Part shown: piece by piece, positions 56,497 to 64,000 of the stretch
Layout: each line of letters begins with the position of its first letter
Position numbering within the stretch: position 1 is the stretch's first letter
From: Burkholderia diffusa
Lineage (GTDB): Bacteria > Pseudomonadota > Gammaproteobacteria > Burkholderiales > Burkholderiaceae
Direction: 5' to 3'
Assembly: GCF_902499115.1 (NCBI RefSeq)
Contig: NZ_CABVPN010000007.1
Span: forward strand, 1 to 64,000
Length of the DNA stretch: 64,000 nucleotides
Translations under genes and position numbers: made by a program
Notes under the pieces: model-generated
What the model was told of the DNA's origin: nothing
The model's input: the letters and a program-made list of their open reading frames with translations, nothing else
The model's database searches: none

Positions 56497-57816
56497 TCAG
56501 TGCGCTCCCTGCGTCGCGCCGACGGCGGCACTGCCGGGCGCCGGCAGCAGCGTGATCTCGACGCGCCGGTTCAGCGCGCGGTTCGCGGGCGTATCGTTCG
56601 GCGCGACCGGATCGAGCGTGCCGCGCCCCTCGGCCGCGAGTCGCTCCGGACGGTCGAGGCGCGCGGCGATCATGCCGCGCACGGCCTCGGCGCGCTCGCG
56701 CGACAGGTCCCAGTTCGACGCGAAGCGTGCCGTATGCACCGGCGTGTCGTCGGTATAGCCGGTCACGCGCACGTTGCCGGGAACCTGGTTCAGCGCATCC
56801 GCGACGCGTGCGAGCACTGGCGCGTAACGGTCGATCACCGACGTCGAGCCGGACTTGAACAGCCCGTCGCCGCGCAGCACGATCACGCTGCGATCCGCGT
56901 CGTCGCGCACCGCCACGAGGTCGGCTGCGATCTCGGGCGCCAGGAACTTCGCGACGCGCGGCGCCGGCGCCGGGCGCGGCGGAGCCTGAGCAGGCTGAAG
57001 CTTCGGTACGTGCAGCGCATCGATCGACGCGAACAGCCGGTCCGAATGCCCGGCCAGCGCGATGCGCAGCCCGACGAACACGCCGAAGCCGATCAGCAGC
57101 GCGAGCGCCACGCAGACCCATAGCGGCACGACGAAGCGACGCGAAACGTCACGCGTGACGACGTCGCGCCAGTGCGGCGACAGCGCGGGATCGAATTCAC
57201 CGCGCACCGAGCGGATCGTGTGGGCCAGTTGCCAGCGCAGCGCGTCGAGCTCCGCATGACCGTTGTCGAGCACCCGATAGCGGCCTTCGAAGCCGAGCGC
57301 GAGACAGAAATACAGCAGCTCCAGCAGGTCGAGGTGCTGGCGCGGCTGCTGGGACAGGCGTTCGAGCAGGTGGAAGAACTTCTCGCCGCCCCAGGTTTCG
57401 TTGTGAAACGACACGAGCAGGCTGTGCGACGACCACACGCTGCCGCCCCAGGGCGTCAGCGCGGCTGCTTCGTCGAGCGCCGTGCACAGGCAGTAGCGCG
57501 CGCCGATGATCGCCTCCGACGGCACGCCGGCTTCCTGCGCGCGCGCCTCGAACTGACGGATCTCGACGACGAGATGCTCGCGCAGCCACGCCGGGTTCGG
57601 ATGATGGACGGTCGAACGGATCTGCGGCACGAGATTGAGCAGCGGGTTGGCGGCCGCGACGAGCGGGTTCGTGCCGCTCGCGGCCCAGCGGCCGGGGCGC
57701 GGCTGCGTGGCGGTCGGCCCCGCCGCACCGGACGCGGCCGGCGGATGCATGCCGCCCGGATTCGGCGGCACGAATCCGCCTGCGCCGGCGGAAATCGAAT
57801 CGGAGGAAGAATTCAT
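56497..57816 (-). CDS. tssL: T6SS membrane-complex protein TssL with an OmpA domain
   Basis: A 439-residue TssL (DotU). The cytoplasmic DotU part covers about 50-235 (YCLCTALDEAAALTPWG; NETWGGEKFFHLLERL), one membrane helix is at about 240-262 and the periplasmic C-terminus is an OmpA-type peptidoglycan-binding domain (VTGYTDDTPV; ANRALNRRVEI). It is thus the extended type that anchors itself to the cell wall. The start at 57816 is preceded by a GGAGGAA site; the longer upstream frame overlaps tssK and is a shadow. Confidence 0.94.
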   Translation of the reverse strand: MNSSSDSISAGAGGFVPPNPGGMHPPAASGAAGPTATQPRPGRWAASGTNPLVAAANPLLNLVPQIRSTVHHPNPAWLREHLVVEIRQFEARAQEAGVPSEAIIGARYCLCTALDEAAALTPWGGSVWSSHSLLVSFHNETWGGEKFFHLLERLSQQPRQHLDLLELLYFCLALGFEGRYRVLDNGHAELDALRWQLAHTIRSVRGEFDPALSPHWRDVVTRDVSRRFVVPLWVCVALALLIGFGVFVGLRIALAGHSDRLFASIDALHVPKLQPAQAPPRPAPAPRVAKFLAPEIAADLVAVRDDADRSVIVLRGDGLFKSGSTSVIDRYAPVLARVADALNQVPGNVRVTGYTDDTPVHTARFASNWDLSRERAEAVRGMIAARLDRPERLAAEGRGTLDPVAPNDTPANRALNRRVEITLLPAPGSAAVGATQGAH

Positions 57817-57830
57817 CGCGCTGCCCGCCC

Positions 57831-59213
57831 TCACCCGCGAATCGCCCAGAACTCCATCGAGAGCCCCGGAAATTCGCCGGCGAAATGAAATGCGAGACCG
57901 CCGGAGCGCGCCAGCTGCTTCCAGAGGTCGCTGCCCTTGTCGATCTCGAAGTACGTATGACCCGCGTGGTACGGGATCTGCCGCGGCGCGACCGGCAACT
58001 GGCGCATCGTGATGCCCGGCAGCTGCAACTGCACCAGGTCGCGGATCCGCTCGACCGGGCCGAGCTTTGCCTGCGCGGGAAACCGCGCGCGCAGGCTGTC
58101 GGCCGGCACGTCCGCGCGCACGGCCAGCACGAAGCCGGCCGTGTCGCGCAGCGCGGGATCGGCGAGCGTCGCGACCCGGATGCCGTTGCCCGCGTCGTGC
58201 AGCTCGATCTGGATCGCGTTTTGCTCGAGCACCGTCGACAGCGACCGGCGCAGCTCCGTCATCAATTCGGCGAAGCTCGTGCGCAAGTCGTCGTGCACGT
58301 AGACGGCGAGCGATTGCGGGCGCCGGCCGGCCGCCGTGAACGTGCTGAGGTCGCATGCGAGCTTCAGCCAGTCGCGGAACAGCGCCTCCGGATGCGTCGC
58401 GACGTCCTGCTGCGCGTGCCAGGTCAACGCCAGATAGCGGTTCACGAGCTGCAGCAGCAGGAAATCCGCGACTTCCGATACGCCACCGCGCCCCGGCTCC
58501 GACAGGCGCTCGGCCAGCGCGTCGCTGCGCTGCGTGAGCAGTCCGTGCAGCTCGCGCGTGTACGCGAGCAACGCCGCATCGCGCTGCGCGACCAGGCGCG
58601 GCGGAATGTAGCCGTCGTCGACGAGCAGCCGCGCGTCGGTGCGTCGCTCGACGATCCGCACGACGCCGAGCGCATGCCAGTCGCCGGTCAGCTCGGAGTC
58701 GAGCATCAGCCGGACGTTCAGGCGCCCCGTTTGCAGCAGTGCGGGCCCGAGCGCGACCGCGTTCGCATCGGCCACTTCGTATTCGCGCACGACGTAGCGC
58801 GCGACGTCCGCACCGCCGCTGCCGCCAGCGTCCGCGCCGAACGACACCTCCTCGCCGCCGCCGCGCCACAACGGCAGCGCGAGCACGACGAGCTGGTCCT
58901 TCGCATCGGCCGGCACGTCGAGCGGCTCGGGCAGATCGTCGGGATGCGACAGATCGAACGGCGTGCCGTCGCGCATCACGCCCGCCGCCGCGCGTAGCGC
59001 GACCTTGCCGAGCGCGAGCTGCTCGCGGTCGATCTCGAGCGTGTCGAAGCCCCAGTAGAACCCCTGCAGCGGCAGGCAGCGCAGCGCGACGTACCGTTCC
59101 CAGTGCCGTTCGAGCTGCTGGAAATGCTGCGGCCGAAGGAACATCCCTTCGGTCCACACCACGCGCTGGCGCAGAGCGGCGACGGGCGTCGCGGACATCG
59201 TCGGTTCAGTCAT
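57831..59213 (-). CDS. tssK: T6SS baseplate adaptor TssK
   Basis: A 460-residue TssK that joins baseplate and membrane complex. VVWTEGMFLRPQHFQQLERHWERYV is the family signature, and FEIDKGSDLWKQLARSGGLAFHFAGEFPGLSMEFWAI closes the protein. The ATG at 59213 overlaps the tssJ stop by four bases, so the upstream extension of the frame is not used. Confidence 0.95.
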   Translation of the reverse strand: MTEPTMSATPVAALRQRVVWTEGMFLRPQHFQQLERHWERYVALRCLPLQGFYWGFDTLEIDREQLALGKVALRAAAGVMRDGTPFDLSHPDDLPEPLDVPADAKDQLVVLALPLWRGGGEEVSFGADAGGSGGADVARYVVREYEVADANAVALGPALLQTGRLNVRLMLDSELTGDWHALGVVRIVERRTDARLLVDDGYIPPRLVAQRDAALLAYTRELHGLLTQRSDALAERLSEPGRGGVSEVADFLLLQLVNRYLALTWHAQQDVATHPEALFRDWLKLACDLSTFTAAGRRPQSLAVYVHDDLRTSFAELMTELRRSLSTVLEQNAIQIELHDAGNGIRVATLADPALRDTAGFVLAVRADVPADSLRARFPAQAKLGPVERIRDLVQLQLPGITMRQLPVAPRQIPYHAGHTYFEIDKGSDLWKQLARSGGLAFHFAGEFPGLSMEFWAIRG

Positions 59214-59725
59214 GGGCGCCCCCGCGTGTCGTTCAGCGCGAGACCGCCGTTCCTGACCGCGATCGACAGCTTCAGCTCGCCGGGCGACGTCTGCCAGAAC
59301 TTGTATACGTTGAGCTGCTTCGCGCGCGGCAGCGGCACCGTCAGGCGCCAGCGGTTCTTGTCGAGCATCCGGTATTCGGCGATCACGCCGATCGCGCCGG
59401 CTTCGACGTTGCCGCGGTAATGCAGCGTGCGCGACTCGCCCGGGCGCAGGATCACGCGGTCGGTGCCGAGGAGGTCCGCGCCGAGGATGTTCTCTGGCTT
59501 GTCCTGGAGCGAGAAGAAGTCGGCGCCGTCGAACGCGGACGCCGCGCGCAGCTGGAACACCTTCAGCACGATCGGCGAAGGTTTGCGGTTGAAGTCCGGA
59601 TTGACGTCGGGCGCCACGTCGACCGTGATCGCATACGGCACCGCGGCGGCACGCTCGGTGGCGCCGCATCCGGGCAACAGCAATGCACATCCCAATACGA
59701 TGAACCCGCTCGACCGCCAGCGCAT
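59210..59725 (-). CDS. tssJ: T6SS outer-membrane lipoprotein TssJ
   Basis: A 171-residue lipoprotein and first gene of the leftward T6SS operon. The signal peptide ends in LLPGC (Cys at about 20). The beta-sandwich has the family segments SPIVLKVFQLRAASAF, DFFSLQ and RMLDKNRWRLTVPLP. It anchors TssM at the outer membrane. It is coupled to tssK. Confidence 0.94.
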   Translation of the reverse strand: MRWRSSGFIVLGCALLLPGCGATERAAAVPYAITVDVAPDVNPDFNRKPSPIVLKVFQLRAASAFDGADFFSLQDKPENILGADLLGTDRVILRPGESRTLHYRGNVEAGAIGVIAEYRMLDKNRWRLTVPLPRAKQLNVYKFWQTSPGELKLSIAVRNGGLALNDTRGRP

Positions 59726-60355
59726 ATTTCATCCTCGCAGCGCAATAATTCCCCCGTCGATTTCCGTACGCGAAATCGACACCTCGAATTAAAAGGGGAC
59801 AATTAATTGACCGGTAATTATGTGGCTTGCATATCCTTCCGCTCAAATTTCATTCGGCAATTTATTCTTGTAAAAAGCCGGGTCAAATCGCCAATTACGG
59901 GACGGGATCAAGATCGGGGAAATGACGATGAATTGAATTGATTTCGGTCATTTTTAAAAGGCGCGTTAATTCGACCGGTTCGCCACGGCGGCCCGGTTCT
60001 ATTGCATGGACACTGGCCGCATGGACGCTGAACCCAAGCCTGACGGCCGTCGGCGGCGGGTGGTTACGCCCTGCGGGTCGTGTCACGCTGTTTGCGTTGC
60101 CCGAACGGAGGGCCGGCTTTTCCGATCATTGACCTGCGCCGGGCAAACAACTGACGAATCCCAAAAGCACAGCGAACTATAGAATCGATTTTATGGATTA
60201 ACAAGTCGAAAACCCGGAATCGATTTGAGCGATAACTCGAACGCAATTTCCAAAATGAAACAAAACGTAACGGCGACATCACCCGCCTTGATTGGCACTA
60301 GAATCCAACAGCGCTTGTGCGCCACCTTCCAATAACGCAAACATTTCATTTCAGA
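59726..60355. promoter_or_regulatory. Divergent T6SS promoter region
   Basis: The 630 bases between tssJ (leftward) and the TPR lipoprotein gene (rightward) contain no supported gene. They are distinctly AT-richer than the operons on either side, a usual mark of H-NS-type silencing. Two identical 10-base words (gaatcgattt) lie in direct orientation at 60182-60191 and 60217-60226, 35 bases apart. No sigma-54 or strong sigma-70 promoter could be named with confidence. Confidence 0.6.
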
Positions 60356-60742
60356 ATGAAAGGCCATTCATCGATCGTGATTTTCCTCGGCGCCTTGTTG
60401 CTGGGAATCGGCGGGTGCGGTACGTCCCCTACGCAGTCGGCGGCGCGCGCCGCGGTCGACAGCGCGCGCGCGGCGTATGGCGCGGGCGACTACGGACGCA
60501 CGATCGCGATCCTGAGCCGGGCGAAGGAGATCGACGGGGCCGATACCGACACGCAGGTCTCCGCTCACAAGTTGCTCGCGTTCAGCTATTGCGTGACGAA
60601 CCGCGTCGCGCAGTGCCGCGCCGAATTCTCGAAGATTCTCGACCTCAACCCGCGCTTCGACTTGTCCCCCGCCGAGAAGGGACATCCGGTCTGGGGGCCC
60701 GCGTTCGAGTTCGCGCGCCGCAGACATGCGTCGTCATCCTGA
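60356..60742 (+). CDS. T6SS-associated lipoprotein with TPR-like helices
   Basis: A 128-residue lipoprotein. The signal peptide ends in LGIGGC (Cys at about 21). The mature part is helical with a TPR-like layout (AYGAGDYGRTIAILSRAKEI; HKLLAFSYCVTNRVAQCRAEFSKIL), ending in FDLSPAEKGHPVWGPAFEF. A small lipoprotein of this sort lies next to the fha gene in several Burkholderia T6SS clusters. The ATG at 60356 begins a proper signal peptide; the frame opens 39 bases earlier without one. Confidence 0.83.
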   Translation: MKGHSSIVIFLGALLLGIGGCGTSPTQSAARAAVDSARAAYGAGDYGRTIAILSRAKEIDGADTDTQVSAHKLLAFSYCVTNRVAQCRAEFSKILDLNPRFDLSPAEKGHPVWGPAFEFARRRHASSS

Positions 60743-60789
60743 CCGAACCGGATTCCCCGCGAGCGTTTCCTTACCGAGCGACGTATGAC

Positions 60790-62208
60790 ATGCAACTGAT
60801 CGTGATCGAACATGCCGGCGAGCCGGTCGAAAGCGACTCCTACGACGCCGTCGTGTTCCACCCGCCCGGCGGCACCATCGGCCGGGCGACCGACAACCAT
60901 CTCGTGCTGCGCGACGACACCCGGCAGATTTCCCGGCTGCAGGCCCTGCTGCAGGTCGGTGACGATGCGTGCCTGCTGAAGAACCTGAGCAGCGTGTCGA
61001 CGATCGAGGTGAATCGCGAGCCCGTCGGCTATGCACAGGAGCGCCCGCTCAATACCGGCGACATCATCCGCATCGGACCGTACGTGCTGCGTGCCGAGCG
61101 TGACGACGGACATGAGGCGCCGGTCGTCGACATGCCCACCGCCTCCAGCGCGAGCGCCGACCTGCGGCGCACGCCGGAAACCGCCGCACACGCACACGTC
61201 GACGCTAAGACGACCGGCAACCGGTTGTGGGGCCTGCTGCAGGATCGTCTCGCTCCGCGCGGCAAGGCGGCGGACACAGGCACGCGATCCGGCACGTCAG
61301 CGCGCAGGGAGGCGGCGCAGCCCGCGAACCGCGCCACGCCGACCGCGCCATCGGCGCCATCGCAACGCGACCTGAATCAGCTGTCGACCGACCCGCTCGA
61401 CTTGTTTGTACAGTCGTCGCCCGATATCGGCGAATCGGGATCGGCGTCACCGTCCGGACGCGGCAATGCGGATCGCGGCGCGTCGTCCGCGACGCAAGCC
61501 GACCATGCGCCCGAGTGGACGCAGCACGTGCGTGTGCAACCGGCGACGGCGCATGCCGAGCCACGTCCCGCCGACGAGCCTGCACCGCAGGCGAACCGCG
61601 CGCCGACGCCCGATGAATTACTGAACGCGTTCTTCGAAGGCGCCGGCCTCGATACCGCCGCCGAGTCGCATCAATGGTCGGCCGAGCAGCTGTACATCGC
61701 GGGGCAGTTGCTCGCGCTGTTCGCGAACGGCACGGTCGAGCTGCTGTCGTCGCGCAGCATTCTGAAGCGGGAGGTGAAGGCGCACATGACGATGCTGCTC
61801 GATCGCGAGAACAATCCGCTGAAGCTGCTGCCCGACGGCGGCGCCGTGCTGCGCCAGATGTTCGGGCTGCCGCTGCCGGGCTTCATGTCGCCGCAGAGCG
61901 CGGTCAGCGACGCGTTCCAGGATCTGCACGCGCACCAGATCGGCATGGTCGCCGGCATGCGCGCCGCGCTGATGGATCTGCTGACGCGCTTTTCGCCGCA
62001 ACGTCTGCGCGAGCGCGACGATGCGATGCGCTGGTACGAGAAGCGCGTGCCCGCGCTGTACAAGGCGAGGATGTGGGACCGCTACGCGGCGACGCATCGC
62101 GACACGGTGTTCGCGATCGAAGACGATTTCGCGTCGGTATTCGGCAAGGCGTTTCTCGCCGCGTACGACGCGGAGGTGGAAAGCTATCGCGGCAGCAGCC
62201 GGCATTGA
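60790..62208 (+). CDS. fha: T6SS FHA-domain scaffold protein
   Basis: A 472-residue protein. The FHA domain (about 1-105) has the phosphothreonine-binding features GTIGRATDNHLVLRD and ISRLQALL. A Pro/Ala-rich linker (about 115-300) follows. The C-terminal TagH/ImpI-type domain (DELLNAFFEGAGLD; LLRSRSILKREVK-like block; FSPQRLRERDD) completes the usual layout. In other species the protein is phosphorylated by PpkA, and that switches on T6SS assembly. It is divergent from the main operon; its start codon follows the lipoprotein gene by 47 bases. Confidence 0.93.
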   Translation: MQLIVIEHAGEPVESDSYDAVVFHPPGGTIGRATDNHLVLRDDTRQISRLQALLQVGDDACLLKNLSSVSTIEVNREPVGYAQERPLNTGDIIRIGPYVLRAERDDGHEAPVVDMPTASSASADLRRTPETAAHAHVDAKTTGNRLWGLLQDRLAPRGKAADTGTRSGTSARREAAQPANRATPTAPSAPSQRDLNQLSTDPLDLFVQSSPDIGESGSASPSGRGNADRGASSATQADHAPEWTQHVRVQPATAHAEPRPADEPAPQANRAPTPDELLNAFFEGAGLDTAAESHQWSAEQLYIAGQLLALFANGTVELLSSRSILKREVKAHMTMLLDRENNPLKLLPDGGAVLRQMFGLPLPGFMSPQSAVSDAFQDLHAHQIGMVAGMRAALMDLLTRFSPQRLRERDDAMRWYEKRVPALYKARMWDRYAATHRDTVFAIEDDFASVFGKAFLAAYDAEVESYRGSSRH

Positions 62209-62290
62209 GCGTCGTATGTCCCGTGCTCGACGGGAACGACCGCCACTCCCGCGCGAAGCCGACTGCCAAGACTGCCATCGACGCAGAAAT

Positions 62291-62316
62291 GACAAAGCCG
62301 GGCAGAACGCCCGGCC
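62291..62316 (-). terminator. Terminator of the aldehyde dehydrogenase gene
   Basis: A perfect 7-base-pair stem, GCCGGGC and GCCCGGC (62297-62315), has a 5-base loop and, read leftward, is followed by TTTGTCATTT. It lies about 65 bases beyond the stop of the dehydrogenase. Confidence 0.75.
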
Positions 62317-62379
62317 TTCGGCAACGATATGGCGCGTGCGCGCCGCGCAAACGGCGGCACGCTCGCGCTCGAATGGTCG

Positions 62380-63825
62380 TCAGACCGCCATCACCGTCAC
62401 CGACTTCGTGACGAGGTACGGTTCCAGCGCTTCCGGCCCGCCTTCCGACCCGTAGCCCGAATCCTTCACGCCGCCGAACGGCATTTCCGGCCACGGCGTC
62501 GCGGGCTGGTTGATCCACAGCATCCCGACTTCCAGGCGCTGCGTCAGCAGGTGCACGTTCGCGAACGAACGCGTGAACGCATAGCCGGCCAGCCCGAACG
62601 GCAGACGGTTCGCTTCGGCGATCGCGTCCTCGAGCTTGTCGAAACCGCGGATCGCCGCGACCGGGCCGAACGGCTCGTTGTTGAACACGTCCGCTTCGAG
62701 CGGCACGTTCGCGATCACGGTCGGCGCGAAGAAGTTGCCTTCCGAGCCGATCCGTTCGCCGCCGGTCTCGATGCTCGCGCCGACCTTGCGCGCGTTCTCG
62801 ACGACCGACGCCATCGCGGTCAGCCGGCGCGGATTCGCCAGCGCGCCGAGCGTCGTGCCTTCCTCGAGGCCGTTGCCGACCTTCAGCCCCTTCGCATGCT
62901 GGACCAGCGCGCGCGTGAATTCGTCGCGAATGCTGTTGTGCACGAGGAAACGCGTCGGCGAAATGCACACCTGGCCGGCGTTGCGGAACTTCGCGCCACC
63001 GGCGGCCTTCACCGCCAGCGCGACATCCGCGTCCTCGGCGACGATCACCGGCGCGTGGCCGCCCAGTTCCATCGTCGCGCGCTTCATGTGCTGGCCCGCG
63101 AGCGACGCGAGCTGCTTGCCGACCGGCGTCGAGCCCGTGAACGTCACCTTGCGGATCACCGGGTGCGGAATCAGGTAAGACGAGATTTCGGCGGGATCGC
63201 CGTACACGAGACCGATCACACCGGCCGGCACGCCCGCGTCGACGAACGCGCGCAGCAGCGCGGCCGGCGACGCCGGCGTTTCTTCCGGCGCCTTCACGAG
63301 GAACGAGCAGCCGGTCGCGAGCGCGGCGCTCAGCTTGCGCACGACCTGGTTGACCGGGAAATTCCACGGCGTGAACGCCGCGACCGGACCGACCGGCTCC
63401 TTCACGACGGTCTGCTGCGCGCCGAGATTGCGCGGCGGGACGATCCGGCCGTACACGCGGCGGCCTTCATCCGCGAACCATTCGATGATGTCGGCTGCCG
63501 ACAGCACTTCGACACGCGCTTCCGTCAGCGGCTTGCCCTGCTCCTGCGTCATCAGCTGCGCGATCGTGTCGGCGCGCTCGCGCACCAGCGCGGCCGCCTT
63601 GCGCATCGTCGCCGCGCGCTCGTGCGCGGGCACCTTGCGCCATGCTTCGAAACCGCGCTGCGCCGCGGCCAGCGCGCGGTCGAGATCGGCGATGCCCGCG
63701 TGGGCCACCTTGCCGATCGTCTTGCCCGTCGCCGGGTTCACGACATCGATCGTCTTGCCGCTCGCGGCGTCGACCCACTCGCCGTCGATCAGCAGTTGTG
63801 TATCCGTATAAGTCACGTTAGCCAT
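62380..63825 (-). CDS. Aldehyde dehydrogenase, succinate-semialdehyde type
   Basis: A 481-residue NAD(P)-dependent aldehyde dehydrogenase. The active-site residues are visible: Asn155 in TPWNFP, Glu253 in TMELGG and the catalytic Cys287 in NAGQVCISP. The C-terminal GGVKDSGYGSEGG matches the succinate-semialdehyde dehydrogenase (GabD) branch. It oxidises a semialdehyde to the acid, probably succinate semialdehyde, though related dehydrogenases for 2,5-dioxovalerate look similar. No gabT or other pathway gene is in the window. The ATG at 63825 opens the conserved part. Confidence 0.88.
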   Translation of the reverse strand: MANVTYTDTQLLIDGEWVDAASGKTIDVVNPATGKTIGKVAHAGIADLDRALAAAQRGFEAWRKVPAHERAATMRKAAALVRERADTIAQLMTQEQGKPLTEARVEVLSAADIIEWFADEGRRVYGRIVPPRNLGAQQTVVKEPVGPVAAFTPWNFPVNQVVRKLSAALATGCSFLVKAPEETPASPAALLRAFVDAGVPAGVIGLVYGDPAEISSYLIPHPVIRKVTFTGSTPVGKQLASLAGQHMKRATMELGGHAPVIVAEDADVALAVKAAGGAKFRNAGQVCISPTRFLVHNSIRDEFTRALVQHAKGLKVGNGLEEGTTLGALANPRRLTAMASVVENARKVGASIETGGERIGSEGNFFAPTVIANVPLEADVFNNEPFGPVAAIRGFDKLEDAIAEANRLPFGLAGYAFTRSFANVHLLTQRLEVGMLWINQPATPWPEMPFGGVKDSGYGSEGGPEALEPYLVTKSVTVMAV

Positions 63826-64000
63826 CCAGACACCCCAGTTTTGCGTTCGATAAAACGCGCGCTGCCGCGAACGGCCGCGCGCCGGTTGACAGAAAGCACT
63901 GCGTTGCCGGGCGCCCTGCACCCGGCAACGTTCGACGACGCGCACGCGGCGCGCATGCCCGTCGTCATCCGCCACGCACGGCCGCGCTCAGCGCGCAGCC
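63826..64000. other. Upstream region of the dehydrogenase
   Basis: Only 175 bases are left to the window end. No gene is supported here. They should hold the dehydrogenase promoter, but no clear element is seen. Confidence 0.4.

Overview
The window looks like a chromosome segment of a Burkholderia species, probably of the Burkholderia cepacia complex. It is GC-rich with dense short-spaced operons. It carries the nine-gene N-type ATPase operon (atpDCQRBEFAG) known from Burkholderia, a full type VI secretion (T6SS) cluster, and proteins of Burkholderia character throughout. No rRNA gene, convincing tRNA gene or CRISPR array was seen. The assignment rests on gene content and order, not on a database search.

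Region 1 (1-1900) is decayed DNA: a frameshifted IS3-family transposase lying against the last ~60 codons of a diguanylate cyclase, then ~700 bases without a credible gene. Region 2 (1902-14456) is an accessory set centred on ion and acid-base balance and the cell envelope. It holds a MarR regulator, an APC amino-acid permease, a ClC protein with CBS domains, a Pal-like lipoprotein, an MFS transporter, a second ClC protein, an orphan Rieske protein, a small secreted protein, a DegP-like protein whose catalytic triad is gone, and a membrane diguanylate cyclase. Region 3 (14697-24945) holds the N-ATPase operon, then a CBS/BON protein, two different cupredoxins, a SpoIIAA-like protein and a small hypothetical protein. 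Three FNR/ANR-type palindromes sit at promoter-like distances here. One faces the N-ATPase, one the divergent CBS/BON gene and one the second cupredoxin, which points to induction at low oxygen. Regions 2 and 3 together read as an acid and low-oxygen survival island; that is inference.

Region 4 (24946-31573) is less GC-rich. It carries a defence pair, a class 2 OLD-family nuclease and a UvrD-like helicase (Gabija-like) overlapping by 4 bases, followed by a pRiA4b ORF-3-like protein.

Region 5 (31574-62208) is the T6SS. The leftward operon reads tssJ-tssK-tssL-tssM-tagF-ppkA-tssA-tssB-tssC-hcp-tssE-tssF-tssG-clpV-vgrG, then a TPR protein and a large Rhs effector. A TPR-type lipoprotein and an FHA protein are divergent. 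The kinase (PpkA), FHA protein and TagF of the threonine-phosphorylation switch are present, but no PppA phosphatase is seen. The Rhs C-terminal tip resembles a DNA/RNA non-specific endonuclease, and no immunity gene follows it. Region 6 (62291-64000) is an aldehyde dehydrogenase of the succinate-semialdehyde dehydrogenase type with its own terminator.
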